Notes: a model not told the origin generated them from the letters alone. DNA of 30,082 nucleotides from CAZXLT01 sp964641545 (GCA_964641545.1 CAZXLT010000012.1:1-30082); one strand, 5' to 3'. Positions 22,065-30,082 are shown, counted from the stretch's first letter. Numbers and translations: made by a program.

Positions 22065-24467
22065 CTACAACACCGGTGGCAACGAGGTAATGTAATGCAA
22101 TGGTGCACTAGGCGCCCCCCCAGAGATATCGTAGCGCGGTGGAGCAACTAACCACTGTTCTGGCGAGAAAACAAACTCTTCAGCACTTGCCCCGCCCCTG
22201 TTCGCACTGAGCGGCTCGTCTCGCAACGAGTTCTTGGAACGAAGAAGTTTTACGTTAGCTGCAGTAAATGCACCGTTAACAGTTAGCTTGGTTGCACACT
22301 CGCTCCACACGTTTGCCGCCGTAACCGGCGTTGAGCCATTTGCACAGGTGTAAATATTACCACCCTTGGTAGTACCACCATCGTCCCACGGCTGTGCAAT
22401 ATACCAACCGGCCAGGCTATCAACTGCCTTATCAATAAATATGTCGCCCTTGACTACAAACCGTAGGCTCGGAATTTGACCAATATTTGCAAAGGCACTG
22501 TAGCCAATGTTGCCTTTTACGATCAGATCACCGTCAACATAAATTGTTTGTCGTATGCCAGGTCCAATAGTAGTAGCAGAAGTAGGTGTAGTGTATGTTG
22601 CGTTTGCCTTCTGTGTTTGAGTAGCCGAGTTTAGCGTTACTGAACCGGGCGCGATAGCAGTCATACCCGCAGATTCATTAAAGAAGTTTGGCAAACAGTT
22701 GGTGTATGCAAACCCTCCGAGCGAAGACCCGGTGTTTGCAAATGTTAGCCCTGCCGGAGCCGTTGGGCTGCTGGCTCTTTGTGTCGCTGACGCGAATTGG
22801 TCTGCGTTCTTATGAACAACCCCGCTTGCAAATGCGGCTAGTTGCACACCTGAGCTATTATTGTTTACACCTTTAAAACCCTTTATATCTGATGACGCAA
22901 CGGCACATGGTGCTGCATAGCCCACGCCTGCTCGGACGTCACCGCCGAATACCTTGGTAAATGGCTTATTGACTTTCGTTGCACAAAATTCCTCAGATTT
23001 TGGGATCCATGATGCTACTGGTGTTGTAATGGCATTTGAGGCATCAGCATTGCCCGATCCCGGGTTCACTGTTACCTTCAGGCACACTTCCGACCCTACG
23101 ACTAATCCAGCGCCAGAAACATCCACCCCGTTTTGCCCACATTTGTACTCCGTTGATGAGTCAAGATTAACGCCAGTTCTATTGTCACTTCCAAGACTTG
23201 CGCCACCTTTTACATAGAATTCGCACTTGATATCGAACCCATTAACATCTCTGTCAATCTTTACCGTGCCGTTAAGGTTTGCGTAGTGCGGGCTCTCGTC
23301 ATCGTCGAAGGTTGTCGAGCCTGTTATTGTTGTGTCGAAGTCCGTTTTTGGTGGACATGGACCGGGATCCATTCGGGCAGTTGCAATCAAGTTTGAACCT
23401 TGAGTGGCACCGGGGATCAAAGCTCCAGTAAATGGATTTTGAACCGGAACGTTCGGAGTGTAGAAGTTTAGTGTGTGCCACTTAGTAAGATCTAATCCTG
23501 ACAACGGGCTTGTTTGGGGGTTTACACTCCACCCATAGCCCTTACCCGGGGGAGGATCTACCCACCAGGCAATTCCTGTGCTGGCTTGCGTCAGATCAGA
23601 CCTTGGCTGATCTGCGGTTAAAGGCCATCCGCCGTACGGGCTAGTGCCAGGCCCACCGTCAACATATATGTGTACTTGTACCGCTTCCCACGGGTTACGC
23701 GAGGCTAAGAAAGCATCGTAAGCCCAACCGCTTATGTTATTACATTTTGCATCGTCAATAACAAGTCGTGTATGCGGTGGAATCTGATCCCTATGGCGTC
23801 TCCAGGTAAACACGATGTTCTCACTGTCGTCATTAGTGTCTTCGTCTGGAGTATTTGGCCGTTTCTCCAAAACTTGGTTAACCCAGTATCCGGTATACCC
23901 ATCCGTGTCCCAGTTATCGCCGGCTGTGAAGCGAAAACCAAGACTATGCGCAATACTGTCTCCATAATTTCCGTAATGGCACGCCAGGTATGGATGCCCA
24001 TCGAAAAATCGATCCCCAAATACTTGCGCTGTTGCTGGCGTTCCGTAAACATTACAGATACTCGATGAATTGTAGTTTTTATTTACGTAAAAATTCCCAC
24101 TCTTGGCAGAAAATGGTGCCTCACGAGAATTGTTTACCCATCGTTTGCCGTCATTATAAAATGGATTGTTATCGGCATCTTGACCTACGCCATCGAGCGG
24201 AACGCCATTACTATTCGGATAGGCTAGTGCCGGCCAGGGGTGAAACTGCTCAACGTTAAAAGAAAAGCTGTCGGAATACTTTATAAGCGTTCCGTCCCAA
24301 TTTTCGATCCGCACAACCACAACAGTGTTTACGTAACCGGTACTCTTAAAGCAACCCTCTAGCTGTGCAGCGGCTTCGGCTTTCGGTGCTCGCATACCAA
24401 AGATACCAATGAAAAGTAGTGTTACAAATAGCGTTTTGAGTAACAGTTTTCGGTTGAGTATTTTCAT
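22065..24467 (-). CDS. Large secreted surface protein of unknown function
   Basis: The 800-residue protein has a clear signal peptide (hydrophobic 8-24, cleavage likely after AEA at about 32) and no C-terminal membrane anchor or sortase motif. The mature protein contains many spaced cysteines, which suggests disulfides, and is rich in aromatic residues and Gly/Asn in the first half. The last third (from about 640) has alternating strands such as YVDGDLIVKGNIGY and FVVKGDIFIDKAV, suggesting a beta-helix or stacked-strand domain. I do not recognise a family. It overlaps the upstream SurA-like foldase gene by 4 bases and lies before the pilus operon, so a surface or pilus-associated adhesin is a reasonable guess only. 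Confidence 0.75.
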   Translation of the reverse strand: MKILNRKLLLKTLFVTLLFIGIFGMRAPKAEAAAQLEGCFKSTGYVNTVVVVRIENWDGTLIKYSDSFSFNVEQFHPWPALAYPNSNGVPLDGVGQDADNNPFYNDGKRWVNNSREAPFSAKSGNFYVNKNYNSSSICNVYGTPATAQVFGDRFFDGHPYLACHYGNYGDSIAHSLGFRFTAGDNWDTDGYTGYWVNQVLEKRPNTPDEDTNDDSENIVFTWRRHRDQIPPHTRLVIDDAKCNNISGWAYDAFLASRNPWEAVQVHIYVDGGPGTSPYGGWPLTADQPRSDLTQASTGIAWWVDPPPGKGYGWSVNPQTSPLSGLDLTKWHTLNFYTPNVPVQNPFTGALIPGATQGSNLIATARMDPGPCPPKTDFDTTITGSTTFDDDESPHYANLNGTVKIDRDVNGFDIKCEFYVKGGASLGSDNRTGVNLDSSTEYKCGQNGVDVSGAGLVVGSEVCLKVTVNPGSGNADASNAITTPVASWIPKSEEFCATKVNKPFTKVFGGDVRAGVGYAAPCAVASSDIKGFKGVNNNSSGVQLAAFASGVVHKNADQFASATQRASSPTAPAGLTFANTGSSLGGFAYTNCLPNFFNESAGMTAIAPGSVTLNSATQTQKANATYTTPTSATTIGPGIRQTIYVDGDLIVKGNIGYSAFANIGQIPSLRFVVKGDIFIDKAVDSLAGWYIAQPWDDGGTTKGGNIYTCANGSTPVTAANVWSECATKLTVNGAFTAANVKLLRSKNSLRDEPLSANRGGASAEEFVFSPEQWLVAPPRYDISGGAPSAPLHYITSLPPVL

Positions 24468-25477
24468 GATGAAAGCTTGTTATCCACTTTTATTGATTTC
24501 GCAGCCTTTTCCATATCTGTTTGTATGGAAGGCTTAGCATCGACACGACTGCCGAACTGAACAAAGTAATATGCTACTTCTTTGGGTTCTTTTACCGCAT
24601 CTTTAGCGTAGTAGCTCAGTGCTTTCTTCTTGATCATCGTAGGGGATAGACCGTTGGGTTGTAGTTTATTAAGCTCCGCAATATAGTTAACCGCTATTGG
24701 CCGCCCAGCCTGTGCCCCTTTAAGGTCAAAGCCGTCTTTGTCTACTATAAACTCCTGTGATTTATTTCCAGAAGTCCCCAGCACGAGTCGTTTATCTTTC
24801 TTGATATCGGCTATAGCTTGCGACGCTTTGGTTCCCGCAGTTAATTTTGCTCGATAACTGGCTGCTTGTTCCATTGCATATTTCTTATCGGCTTCTAGCG
24901 CTTCCGGCTTGCCAAATTCTGGTCCCGCTTGTGACGGATCAACTATGTCGATAGTGCGGCTAAATGGAAATTCAAAAACCGCACCTTTTACGCCACCAGT
25001 TTTCAATAGTTGAACCTTTGCATCAATTGCATCTTTTTCTGCATTTAGGTTTTGCCATTCTGTTGCTTGATTCGAATCTACCAAGCCGTAGCGCGAGGCT
25101 AAAATTTCTTTGCGGTCTTGGTCTTCTGCTTCTACGCCTAGTTGCTTGGCAGCAATCTTAGTTTTCTCTGCAAGAATGATAGTATTCGGCACTTGCGTCT
25201 CATCGATATCCAACTTTTTAGCTTCTTCAAGCAGTTTTTTGTAGTGTCTTTTGTCGTACTTCACCTCACCAATAGTCAGCAATACTCGATAGTTGTGGTC
25301 GTAGTAACTGTAGCCCGTAACCCCAACAACAACTATCGCCGCGAGTAGAAAAACTTTAGCTATTTTTTTCATGTGCTTCGCGATGGGTTGCGGTAGTTTG
25401 GGCAACTTCTCTCTTAAAGGTTGCTTCGTGACCTTCAATTCAGCAGAAACTACGGATTTTTTTCGATCCCCATCCAT
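24464..25477 (-). CDS. Membrane-anchored SurA-like foldase
   Basis: The 337-residue protein has a basic cytosolic N terminus (1-40), one membrane segment (about 42-60) and a long charged helical extracytoplasmic region. The layout resembles the N-terminal chaperone part of SurA/PrsA and the foldase at 5401. A parvulin-like segment may exist near 195-310 (A-x-x-Y-x-A-x-L-x-x-G-x-x-x-x-x-A), but the usual GGDLG loop is missing, so isomerase activity is doubtful. Its stop overlaps the start of the 800-residue secreted protein (ATGA), which points to that protein as client. The promoter at 25487-25515 predicts a 3-base leader. Confidence 0.68.
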   Translation of the reverse strand: MDGDRKKSVVSAELKVTKQPLREKLPKLPQPIAKHMKKIAKVFLLAAIVVVGVTGYSYYDHNYRVLLTIGEVKYDKRHYKKLLEEAKKLDIDETQVPNTIILAEKTKIAAKQLGVEAEDQDRKEILASRYGLVDSNQATEWQNLNAEKDAIDAKVQLLKTGGVKGAVFEFPFSRTIDIVDPSQAGPEFGKPEALEADKKYAMEQAASYRAKLTAGTKASQAIADIKKDKRLVLGTSGNKSQEFIVDKDGFDLKGAQAGRPIAVNYIAELNKLQPNGLSPTMIKKKALSYYAKDAVKEPKEVAYYFVQFGSRVDAKPSIQTDMEKAAKSIKVDNKLSS

Positions 25478-25486
25478 TTGGGTTCG

Positions 25487-25515
25487 ATTATACTTATGCT
25501 TTAGTTAAATGACAA
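25487..25515 (-). promoter_or_regulatory. Promoter of the foldase-secreted protein operon
   Basis: Minus-strand -35 TTGTCA (25510-25515), 17-base spacer and perfect -10 TATAAT (25487-25492). The start is predicted at 25480, 3 bases before the ATG at 25477. Confidence 0.65.
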
Positions 25516-25531
25516 CAGTATCGTTTTGGTT

Positions 25532-27190
25532 TTACCGAACCGGAACAGTGAGCATCCAATTACCATTCCAGCCAGGATTTACCAGCTCACCATTATTACC
25601 TCGGACAAATATGTCCATGTCGTTGTATGTCCTAGAGATTATTGTTGGGTTACCGTTGACACCGCTAGCTTTTACTCCTAACGCCATCCAGCCGAGGCCG
25701 GAGTTCCAGCCGCGTTCCATTAAATTTCCGCCTGAGTCAACATATACAACATTCATATCGCTTTCTGCTCTGGCCACCGCAGCAGGGTCGCTGTTAACAC
25801 CGCCATTTGCCAATATCTGTGTGTTCCAGCCATGATATGCGTCCCAGCCAGCATTACCTAAGCTATTATTTGAAGTGCGGTAGAATGCATCCATTGTTAG
25901 CGATGACCTGCTGATTGCTGCGGGATCACCTTTCATGCCGGTTGCTCTAGTTTGTGGCGACATCCAGCCTATGTTCGCATCCCATCCCACACTGGAAAGA
26001 TTACCTCGTGTATCGCGATAGAACACCTCCATGGCTTGCTCGTGCCGCTTCACGGCAACAGGGTTACCCGCTACTGAACCATCGGCAACAAGCGTTTGAG
26101 CGTCGCTCCAACCACGTAGTGCAGTCCAGCCAATATTCACTAGGTTTCCATTCCGATTTCGAAAGAAAACATCCATGCTTTCGGGGCTACGGAATATTGC
26201 TGAGGGGTCACCAGCAACGCTACCATCAGTGACTCTGACCTGTGGTGGGCCCCATCCGTTGTTGGCGCTGTTCCAGCCTACGTTCTGAAGATTGTTTGCT
26301 CCGTCCCGGTAGAACACGTCCATAGAAAGCGGGTAGCGCGAGATCGCAACTGGGTCGCTTGCCATACCACCTGATCGGGAATTTGGACCACTCCATCCTT
26401 GTCCGCCACCCCAGCCCGCGTTTGCTAAATTACCTTGTGGGTCCCTGTAGAACACGTCCATTGTCGCAGGACCACGCACCACCGCGGTGGGCTCGCCAGC
26501 AACCAAACCAGCGCGACTTGGAGTTTCCCCGCTACCAGGATTGACGGGCGCTGGATTGTTGCTGCCGTTGAAGTCTATATAAGCGTCAAACCGCTGCCTA
26601 TCTCTGCGCCCGAAATTACCTGTACCAGCCTGGTTATATTCTGAGACATTGACGCTTCCATCTGCATTAACACTCTCAACATAGGCAACGTGCCCCCAGT
26701 TTCCTGAGTTCTTAACAGCAGCATCACCTGGTTCTGGGCTTCCATCTACCTGGAAACCGTGTGCACCCGCACGATCATCCCAGGTTTTAGCATCTCCCAG
26801 ACCGGGTATCCCGCGTCCAATAAGTTGTTGTACTTTCCATGCAACCCAGTCAGTACAGTTTCTGTACCCGTAACCGCGTGGCGAAATCCAATCGTCACCC
26901 GGTTTACACCAAGAGTAAGTACCGTAGCTGGAAGAACAGTCATAAGCATCTGCATCTGGATAGCCTCCTGTTTCTCCGCCCCTACCACCATCGGCCTCTG
27001 TGGTTGTTGAGCTCCCAACTGGAGCGGATTCTGGACCCGGCGTACAAGCCGCCCCTACCAGCAAGCCCGCTGCTAATGTTATCGGAACAGCAGCCCTACG
27101 CGCTGTCTGTATGAAGTTTGCAATCTTTGATGTTTGTTGTTCAATTTCTTGGTATGCAGCCCCACCGCCGCACAGTGCTTCGTGCGACAT
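25532..27190 (-). CDS. Exported CHAP peptidoglycan hydrolase with seven-repeat PLL-like beta-propeller
   Basis: The protein is 552 residues from ATG 27190. An upstream ATG at 27253 is in frame, but GGAGGGG directly precedes 27190. A hydrophobic segment at about 33-48 ends in GAAC (C49), a possible imperfect lipobox. A CHAP domain spans about 80-205 with the catalytic cysteine C112 (YRNCTDWVAW) and histidine H167 (NWGHVAYVE). After a Pro/Gly linker, residues 232-552 hold seven repeats of 46-49 residues. Each begins near [DNE]P-x-x-[IV], continues with MDVFYRD or a variant, then N-L-x-x-x-GW, and matches DUF346/PLL-type propellers, some of which bind fucose or O-methylated sugars. It is likely a wall-cleaving enzyme with a glycan-targeting domain. 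Confidence 0.88.
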   Translation of the reverse strand: MSHEALCGGGAAYQEIEQQTSKIANFIQTARRAAVPITLAAGLLVGAACTPGPESAPVGSSTTTEADGGRGGETGGYPDADAYDCSSSYGTYSWCKPGDDWISPRGYGYRNCTDWVAWKVQQLIGRGIPGLGDAKTWDDRAGAHGFQVDGSPEPGDAAVKNSGNWGHVAYVESVNADGSVNVSEYNQAGTGNFGRRDRQRFDAYIDFNGSNNPAPVNPGSGETPSRAGLVAGEPTAVVRGPATMDVFYRDPQGNLANAGWGGGQGWSGPNSRSGGMASDPVAISRYPLSMDVFYRDGANNLQNVGWNSANNGWGPPQVRVTDGSVAGDPSAIFRSPESMDVFFRNRNGNLVNIGWTALRGWSDAQTLVADGSVAGNPVAVKRHEQAMEVFYRDTRGNLSSVGWDANIGWMSPQTRATGMKGDPAAISRSSLTMDAFYRTSNNSLGNAGWDAYHGWNTQILANGGVNSDPAAVARAESDMNVVYVDSGGNLMERGWNSGLGWMALGVKASGVNGNPTIISRTYNDMDIFVRGNNGELVNPGWNGNWMLTVPVR

Positions 27191-27224
27191 AACCCCTCCG
27201 TTATTGTTAGTTACTGAAGTGTTT

Positions 27225-27806
27225 CTAGTTCTTATAAACCTGTTTAAAAACACCTCCTTTCACAATTTGTTCTCTAAGCTCGCCATCTTTCTTGTCTATC
27301 TCGCTCTGTAGACCTGTATTTTGGTCACAGCTTGCGTGGCTTGGCGTGGCAAAGTACCAGTATGTCCCGTCAGTAACGCCACTCTGATTCCCAAACTCGT
27401 CTGCATTAACCTTCGAACGCGTAACAGAGTACCTTCCACCATATAGACCAGACGAGTATTCGTCGTTGTTCTGTATTAAACCGCATGCTCTCGACAACGC
27501 AGTGAGGCTCTTAGATTCGATATATATCTCATTTGGGTCATCACCTTCTTCGGGTTGCTTAACCACCGATACTCCGTATGCAATATCACCCCGTAATTCT
27601 TTAGGTAGCCTAAACTTTACGCCCCATTCTTTTATAATTAAAAACTGGTCCGAATTGTCTTGTTGTTGACTTGGACCAGTTGATGAATTCGATGTTTGAT
27701 TTGGGGAATTTTGATTTTGTTTTTTTATTGGAGGTCTGCTGAGTACGAAAATTGCTAGACCTCCTGCTAGCACAGTTATCGCCAGTAATAGAAGTTTTCG
27801 CCTCAT
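27225..27806 (-). CDS. Exported or membrane-anchored protein of unknown function
   Basis: The 193-residue protein has one N-terminal hydrophobic segment (about 4-23), a Gln/Asn/Ser-rich linker (about 28-52) and a small extracytoplasmic domain with two cysteines (ACGLI and ASCDQ) that may form a disulfide. It has a good ribosome-binding site (GGAGG) and its own promoter at 27838-27867. It lies 34 bases upstream of the CHAP-propeller gene, so the two are probably co-transcribed. An inhibitor or partner of the hydrolase is possible, but nothing in the sequence shows it. Confidence 0.7.
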   Translation of the reverse strand: MRRKLLLLAITVLAGGLAIFVLSRPPIKKQNQNSPNQTSNSSTGPSQQQDNSDQFLIIKEWGVKFRLPKELRGDIAYGVSVVKQPEEGDDPNEIYIESKSLTALSRACGLIQNNDEYSSGLYGGRYSVTRSKVNADEFGNQSGVTDGTYWYFATPSHASCDQNTGLQSEIDKKDGELREQIVKGGVFKQVYKN

Positions 27807-27837
27807 ACGCCCTCCGAGTTGTTAATACGCACCAGCA

Positions 27838-27867
27838 GTATATTTGTATATTTTGAACGAGTGCAAG
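27838..27867 (-). promoter_or_regulatory. Promoter of the exported protein and CHAP hydrolase genes
   Basis: Minus-strand -35 TTGCAC (27862-27867), 18-base spacer and -10 TATACT (27838-27843). The start is predicted near 27831, with a 24-base leader containing GGAGG. Confidence 0.6.
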
Positions 27868-27885
27868 CAGCAGCATTTTAAGTAT

Positions 27886-27905
27886 GTGGAAAAATTGTGT
27901 ATAAA
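27886..27905 (-). other. Two phased DnaA-box-like sequences in an AT-rich spacer
   Basis: On the minus strand TTATACACA (27897-27905) and TTTTCCACA (27886-27894) both fit the TTWTNCACA pattern, in the same orientation and 11 bases apart. The surrounding 27868-27978 is AT-rich. No dnaA or dnaN gene is in the window, so an origin is not supported; a chance match in AT-rich DNA remains possible. Confidence 0.3.
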
Positions 27906-27978
27906 GTTTTTCATAAAAAGCATTGCTCCACAGACAAGCGTTTTGAAAATTATTTGTTGTTAAATTGGAGTATATCGA

Positions 27979-29397
27979 TTACCAAACCCAATTTTCATCA
28001 ACATTGTCAGCGGCCGCTGCGGCTCTTTGTGATTCCTGAAGCTTTCTGTACTCTTCTGTTTCTTCGCTACTTAATGTACGCACTTCGCCAGACTTAGTGT
28101 CTATGGCCACAAAAACAGATCGTTTAGGGTCTGCACCGATAGGTTTTTTAAAGGTGCGAGTACTATCTGCCTGAGTAACAGCAATGGCTTTTTCGCTTTG
28201 CCTTATTTCATACACATATTGACCATTGAAAAGGCGGTAGTTATTAAATGGCACGTACTTACCTGTTTTTGGATTAAAGTCGTAGGCTTCGCCCGTGGCG
28301 CGATCGTAGAAGTGAGGTCGCAGCGTCTCGCCTTTTTTGAGTGAAAATGGAAGACCACCTAATTTTTCTGCAAAGACGGCATCAATAACAGTTTTTGCTT
28401 GACCAAAGTTGTTCGATAGATCGCCCACGATAATACATGCGGTATCTATATCTGTACCCGCTGTTGAGGTACCTTTTGCCACGCCTCCTTCACTCACCAG
28501 CAAGATATCGGTGTCCGTTCCCTGGAGCTGTCCTTCGGCTTGTGCTACACCATCCCGAAGAGCTTCGCGCACTTGTGCCGACCAGTAGTTTGGGTCATTT
28601 TGCCAGTCGCTTGTGAACCAACCTGGCTCAACTTCGTGCGGATGTTGTTCGTCCTTGGTTTGTGTATAGGTAGCGCTCCTGAAACGATATTTGTTCCAAC
28701 CAGCCTTGTCGCTGTTGTCCTGACGAAGTACCTCCAGAGGCGTAAAGTCTTGCGTTTCGCCGTATTCACGATTATCTGCCATGCGCCACATGTCATCGTT
28801 GCCTTTCACTACAGCAAGTGCAGTTTCGCGGTCAAGGCTAGAAGTCTGCTCGACCGCCGACTTAAATGCCGCTTCGGCTGCGGGAACGTCTTGCATATCA
28901 CTAGCCTGCCGAAGTTTATCTTGTAGTTCTTCCCCATCCAAAATATGCGAGGCAATTACTGCGAATAGATCTGGTACGTCATCTTCCGAGTAATACGCAC
29001 CGGCGTTATGACTTAGCGAGGCCATCATACTGCTTAGCTCCCCTAAAATTGGGTTATATTCTTGCCCCGTATAACGGTCTGTTTTTAAGAGCTCTCCTCC
29101 AAAATAATGCGTTGCCAAATCTGTAAAAACTTCTCGATATTTCGCATGTTTTTCGGGATCGACAGTTAACCTACCCCAGTTCGGATTTGTCATATAGTTA
29201 TCAAAGTACTTCTCGACAGTTGTTCTAGTTGCCAGCTCTTCCGGACTCATAGCTCCTTCTGCATCCGCCGTTGCCACCGTGTCTGGCATGCCAAGCATGT
29301 CTTTTGCTATTTGAGCGGCGGGAAGATCCGGCAACATGCCGTCTGGGGAATCTTGTGGTGGCGCAGGTTGGTCGCCTTGTGGATTTGGTTCAGCCAT
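27979..29397 (-). CDS. Cytosolic protein with a nucleotidyltransferase-type active-site motif
   Basis: The 472-residue protein has no signal peptide or membrane segment. The N terminus (1-50) is Pro/Asp-rich and probably disordered, and a helical region follows (50-290). At 297-324 it reads a strand, then GGVAKGTSTAGTDID, then a strand. This fits the G[GS]xAxGTxxxx[ST]D[IL]D signature of polymerase-beta-type nucleotidyltransferases, with D316 and D318 as metal ligands; D373 in GEAYDF could be the third. Substrate and role are unknown; families with this fold modify RNA, antibiotics or proteins, or act in toxin-antitoxin pairs. It follows a smaller cytosolic protein by 65 bases. Confidence 0.7.
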   Translation of the reverse strand: MAEPNPQGDQPAPPQDSPDGMLPDLPAAQIAKDMLGMPDTVATADAEGAMSPEELATRTTVEKYFDNYMTNPNWGRLTVDPEKHAKYREVFTDLATHYFGGELLKTDRYTGQEYNPILGELSSMMASLSHNAGAYYSEDDVPDLFAVIASHILDGEELQDKLRQASDMQDVPAAEAAFKSAVEQTSSLDRETALAVVKGNDDMWRMADNREYGETQDFTPLEVLRQDNSDKAGWNKYRFRSATYTQTKDEQHPHEVEPGWFTSDWQNDPNYWSAQVREALRDGVAQAEGQLQGTDTDILLVSEGGVAKGTSTAGTDIDTACIIVGDLSNNFGQAKTVIDAVFAEKLGGLPFSLKKGETLRPHFYDRATGEAYDFNPKTGKYVPFNNYRLFNGQYVYEIRQSEKAIAVTQADSTRTFKKPIGADPKRSVFVAIDTKSGEVRTLSSEETEEYRKLQESQRAAAAADNVDENWVW

Positions 29398-29462
29398 TTT
29401 TATTTTTTAGTTTCTGGAAACCATTGTAACACCTTGGTTCAAGGGTATCTACTTCTAGTATG

Positions 29463-29987
29463 TTAGGCTGTGGGATTGTTTGGATCTGCTTTTTCCTGAT
29501 CCGACATCACTTTCCAAAGATCATTTTGCAAGCCAGCAGTATTAGCACGTACCCAAGAACCAAAACCACCACCGCTCAGATCACCGCGTGCTCTAGATCC
29601 ACTGTACTCTCGCCGTTGGGTTATAAAATCATTTAAACCAGTGTCGTTGGCAGCAATCAACTTTGCAACTGGATCGCTCTCGAGCGTTGGTTCACTGGTA
29701 ATTTCGTCAACTTGCTTTTTAAATTCTCGTTCTTGATCTTCTAGAAATGAACTTGCCTGATCACCTACAGGAATCTGTGAAGATAAAAATTCTTGCGCTC
29801 CGTCAGCGACTTCGTTGCCTCTACCATCCTCTTTAGTTAGTACCTCTGCCCCACGCACAACAGCTCCGCCCAAAGCCTCTATGGCAGGATTAACTACTGG
29901 CTGAGCTGCTTGCTCAACTGCCTTTTCGGCATTTTGTAAATATTGTTCTAGCCGTTCTGGAGGAATTGATTCGTATAGCTGTGACAT
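29463..29987 (-). CDS. Unknown cytosolic 174-residue protein
   Basis: The protein is highly charged and probably helical, with no signal peptide, membrane segment or cysteine. The C-terminal third has a Gly/Arg-rich stretch (GSRARGDLSGGGFGSW) and an Asn/Pro tail. I do not recognise it. It is the first gene of a probable operon with the nucleotidyltransferase-like protein. The promoter is at 30029-30057 with a leader of about 35 bases and no obvious Shine-Dalgarno. Confidence 0.68.
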   Translation of the reverse strand: MSQLYESIPPERLEQYLQNAEKAVEQAAQPVVNPAIEALGGAVVRGAEVLTKEDGRGNEVADGAQEFLSSQIPVGDQASSFLEDQEREFKKQVDEITSEPTLESDPVAKLIAANDTGLNDFITQRREYSGSRARGDLSGGGFGSWVRANTAGLQNDLWKVMSDQEKADPNNPTA

Positions 29988-30028
29988 CAGAAATTTGAGT
30001 AGACTTTATGTTTTATTATTACACTATT

Positions 30029-30057
30029 ATTTTAGCATTCTTTTAACATTTGGTCAA
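30029..30057 (-). promoter_or_regulatory. Promoter of the two-gene unit at 27979-29987
   Basis: Minus-strand -35 TTGACC (30052-30057), 17-base spacer and -10 TAAAAT (30029-30034). The start is predicted near 30022. Confidence 0.65.
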
Positions 30058-30082
30058 GTTATCCTACTCTGTTACTGTTCCT

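Noticed and set aside
27868..27978. Replication origin
   Set aside because: Only two good DnaA-box matches, and no dnaA, dnaN or other replication gene in the window.
29398..29462. Separate promoter for the nucleotidyltransferase-like gene
   Set aside because: TACAAT is present but its -35 (TAGATA) is poor, and the small CCTTG/CAAGG hairpin has no T run. Co-transcription from 30029-30057 is simpler.
29463..29987. GSRARGD in the 174-residue protein as a second nucleotidyltransferase motif
   Set aside because: The metal-binding D-x-D that must follow within about 10 residues is missing, so the match is probably chance.
1..30082. CRISPR arrays, insertion sequences or prophage
   Set aside because: No regularly spaced repeats, transposase or phage structural genes were seen. 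The only recombinase is a Xer-type protein with chromosomal-resolvase length.

Overview
The window looks like a chromosomal segment of a Candidate Phyla Radiation bacterium, most likely Candidatus Saccharibacteria (TM7). This is an inference from gene content: a compact type IV pilus locus with a PilB that has lost its zinc-binding cysteines, secreted proteins with no clear relatives, membrane-anchored SurA/PrsA-like foldases, and very short intergenic spaces. TGA acts as a stop and the standard bacterial code fits every long frame. Nothing here could be checked against a database.

Left part (1-10.6 kb): a tRNA-Val cut by the window edge, a 38-residue small ORF with its own promoter and terminator, an NrdR-type repressor, a membrane glycosyltransferase with a small membrane partner, tRNA-Gly(CCC), tRNA-Thr(CGT) and tRNA-Asp(GTC), two unknown soluble proteins, a YkgJ-like cysteine-cluster protein, a bPH2 membrane protein coupled to a parvulin-type foldase, tRNA-Arg(CCT) placed directly in front of an ABC exporter, Ndk and a Xer recombinase.

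Middle part (10.6-22 kb, all minus strand): a nearly complete type IV pilus system. The order of transcription is pilM, pilN, pilO, a small 84-residue membrane protein, pilB, pilT and pilC. Then come a major pilin with its own promoter and terminator, pilD, and a four-gene minor pilin operon (PilE/PilV/PilW/PilX-like). Together these encode the inner-membrane platform, extension and retraction motors, prepilin peptidase, fibre subunit and probable tip complex.

Right part (22-30 kb, all minus strand): a large secreted cysteine-containing protein coupled to a SurA-like foldase, a CHAP peptidoglycan hydrolase fused to a seven-repeat PLL-like beta-propeller, a small exported protein, and two cytosolic proteins, one with a clear nucleotidyltransferase motif. 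Pili, a glycan-binding wall hydrolase and exported proteins would suit an organism that lives attached to other bacteria, though this is an inference.

Most unusual signals: (1) two copies of a roughly 110-nt structured element, each starting at the same distance from a tRNA 3' end, with identical spacing and compensatory changes in the stems; (2) a related hairpin in the xer leader that competes with a hairpin covering part of the Shine-Dalgarno; (3) several promoters whose predicted start site falls on or within a few bases of the ATG, suggesting leaderless mRNAs; (4) the CHAP-propeller enzyme; (5) the nucleotidyltransferase-like protein.
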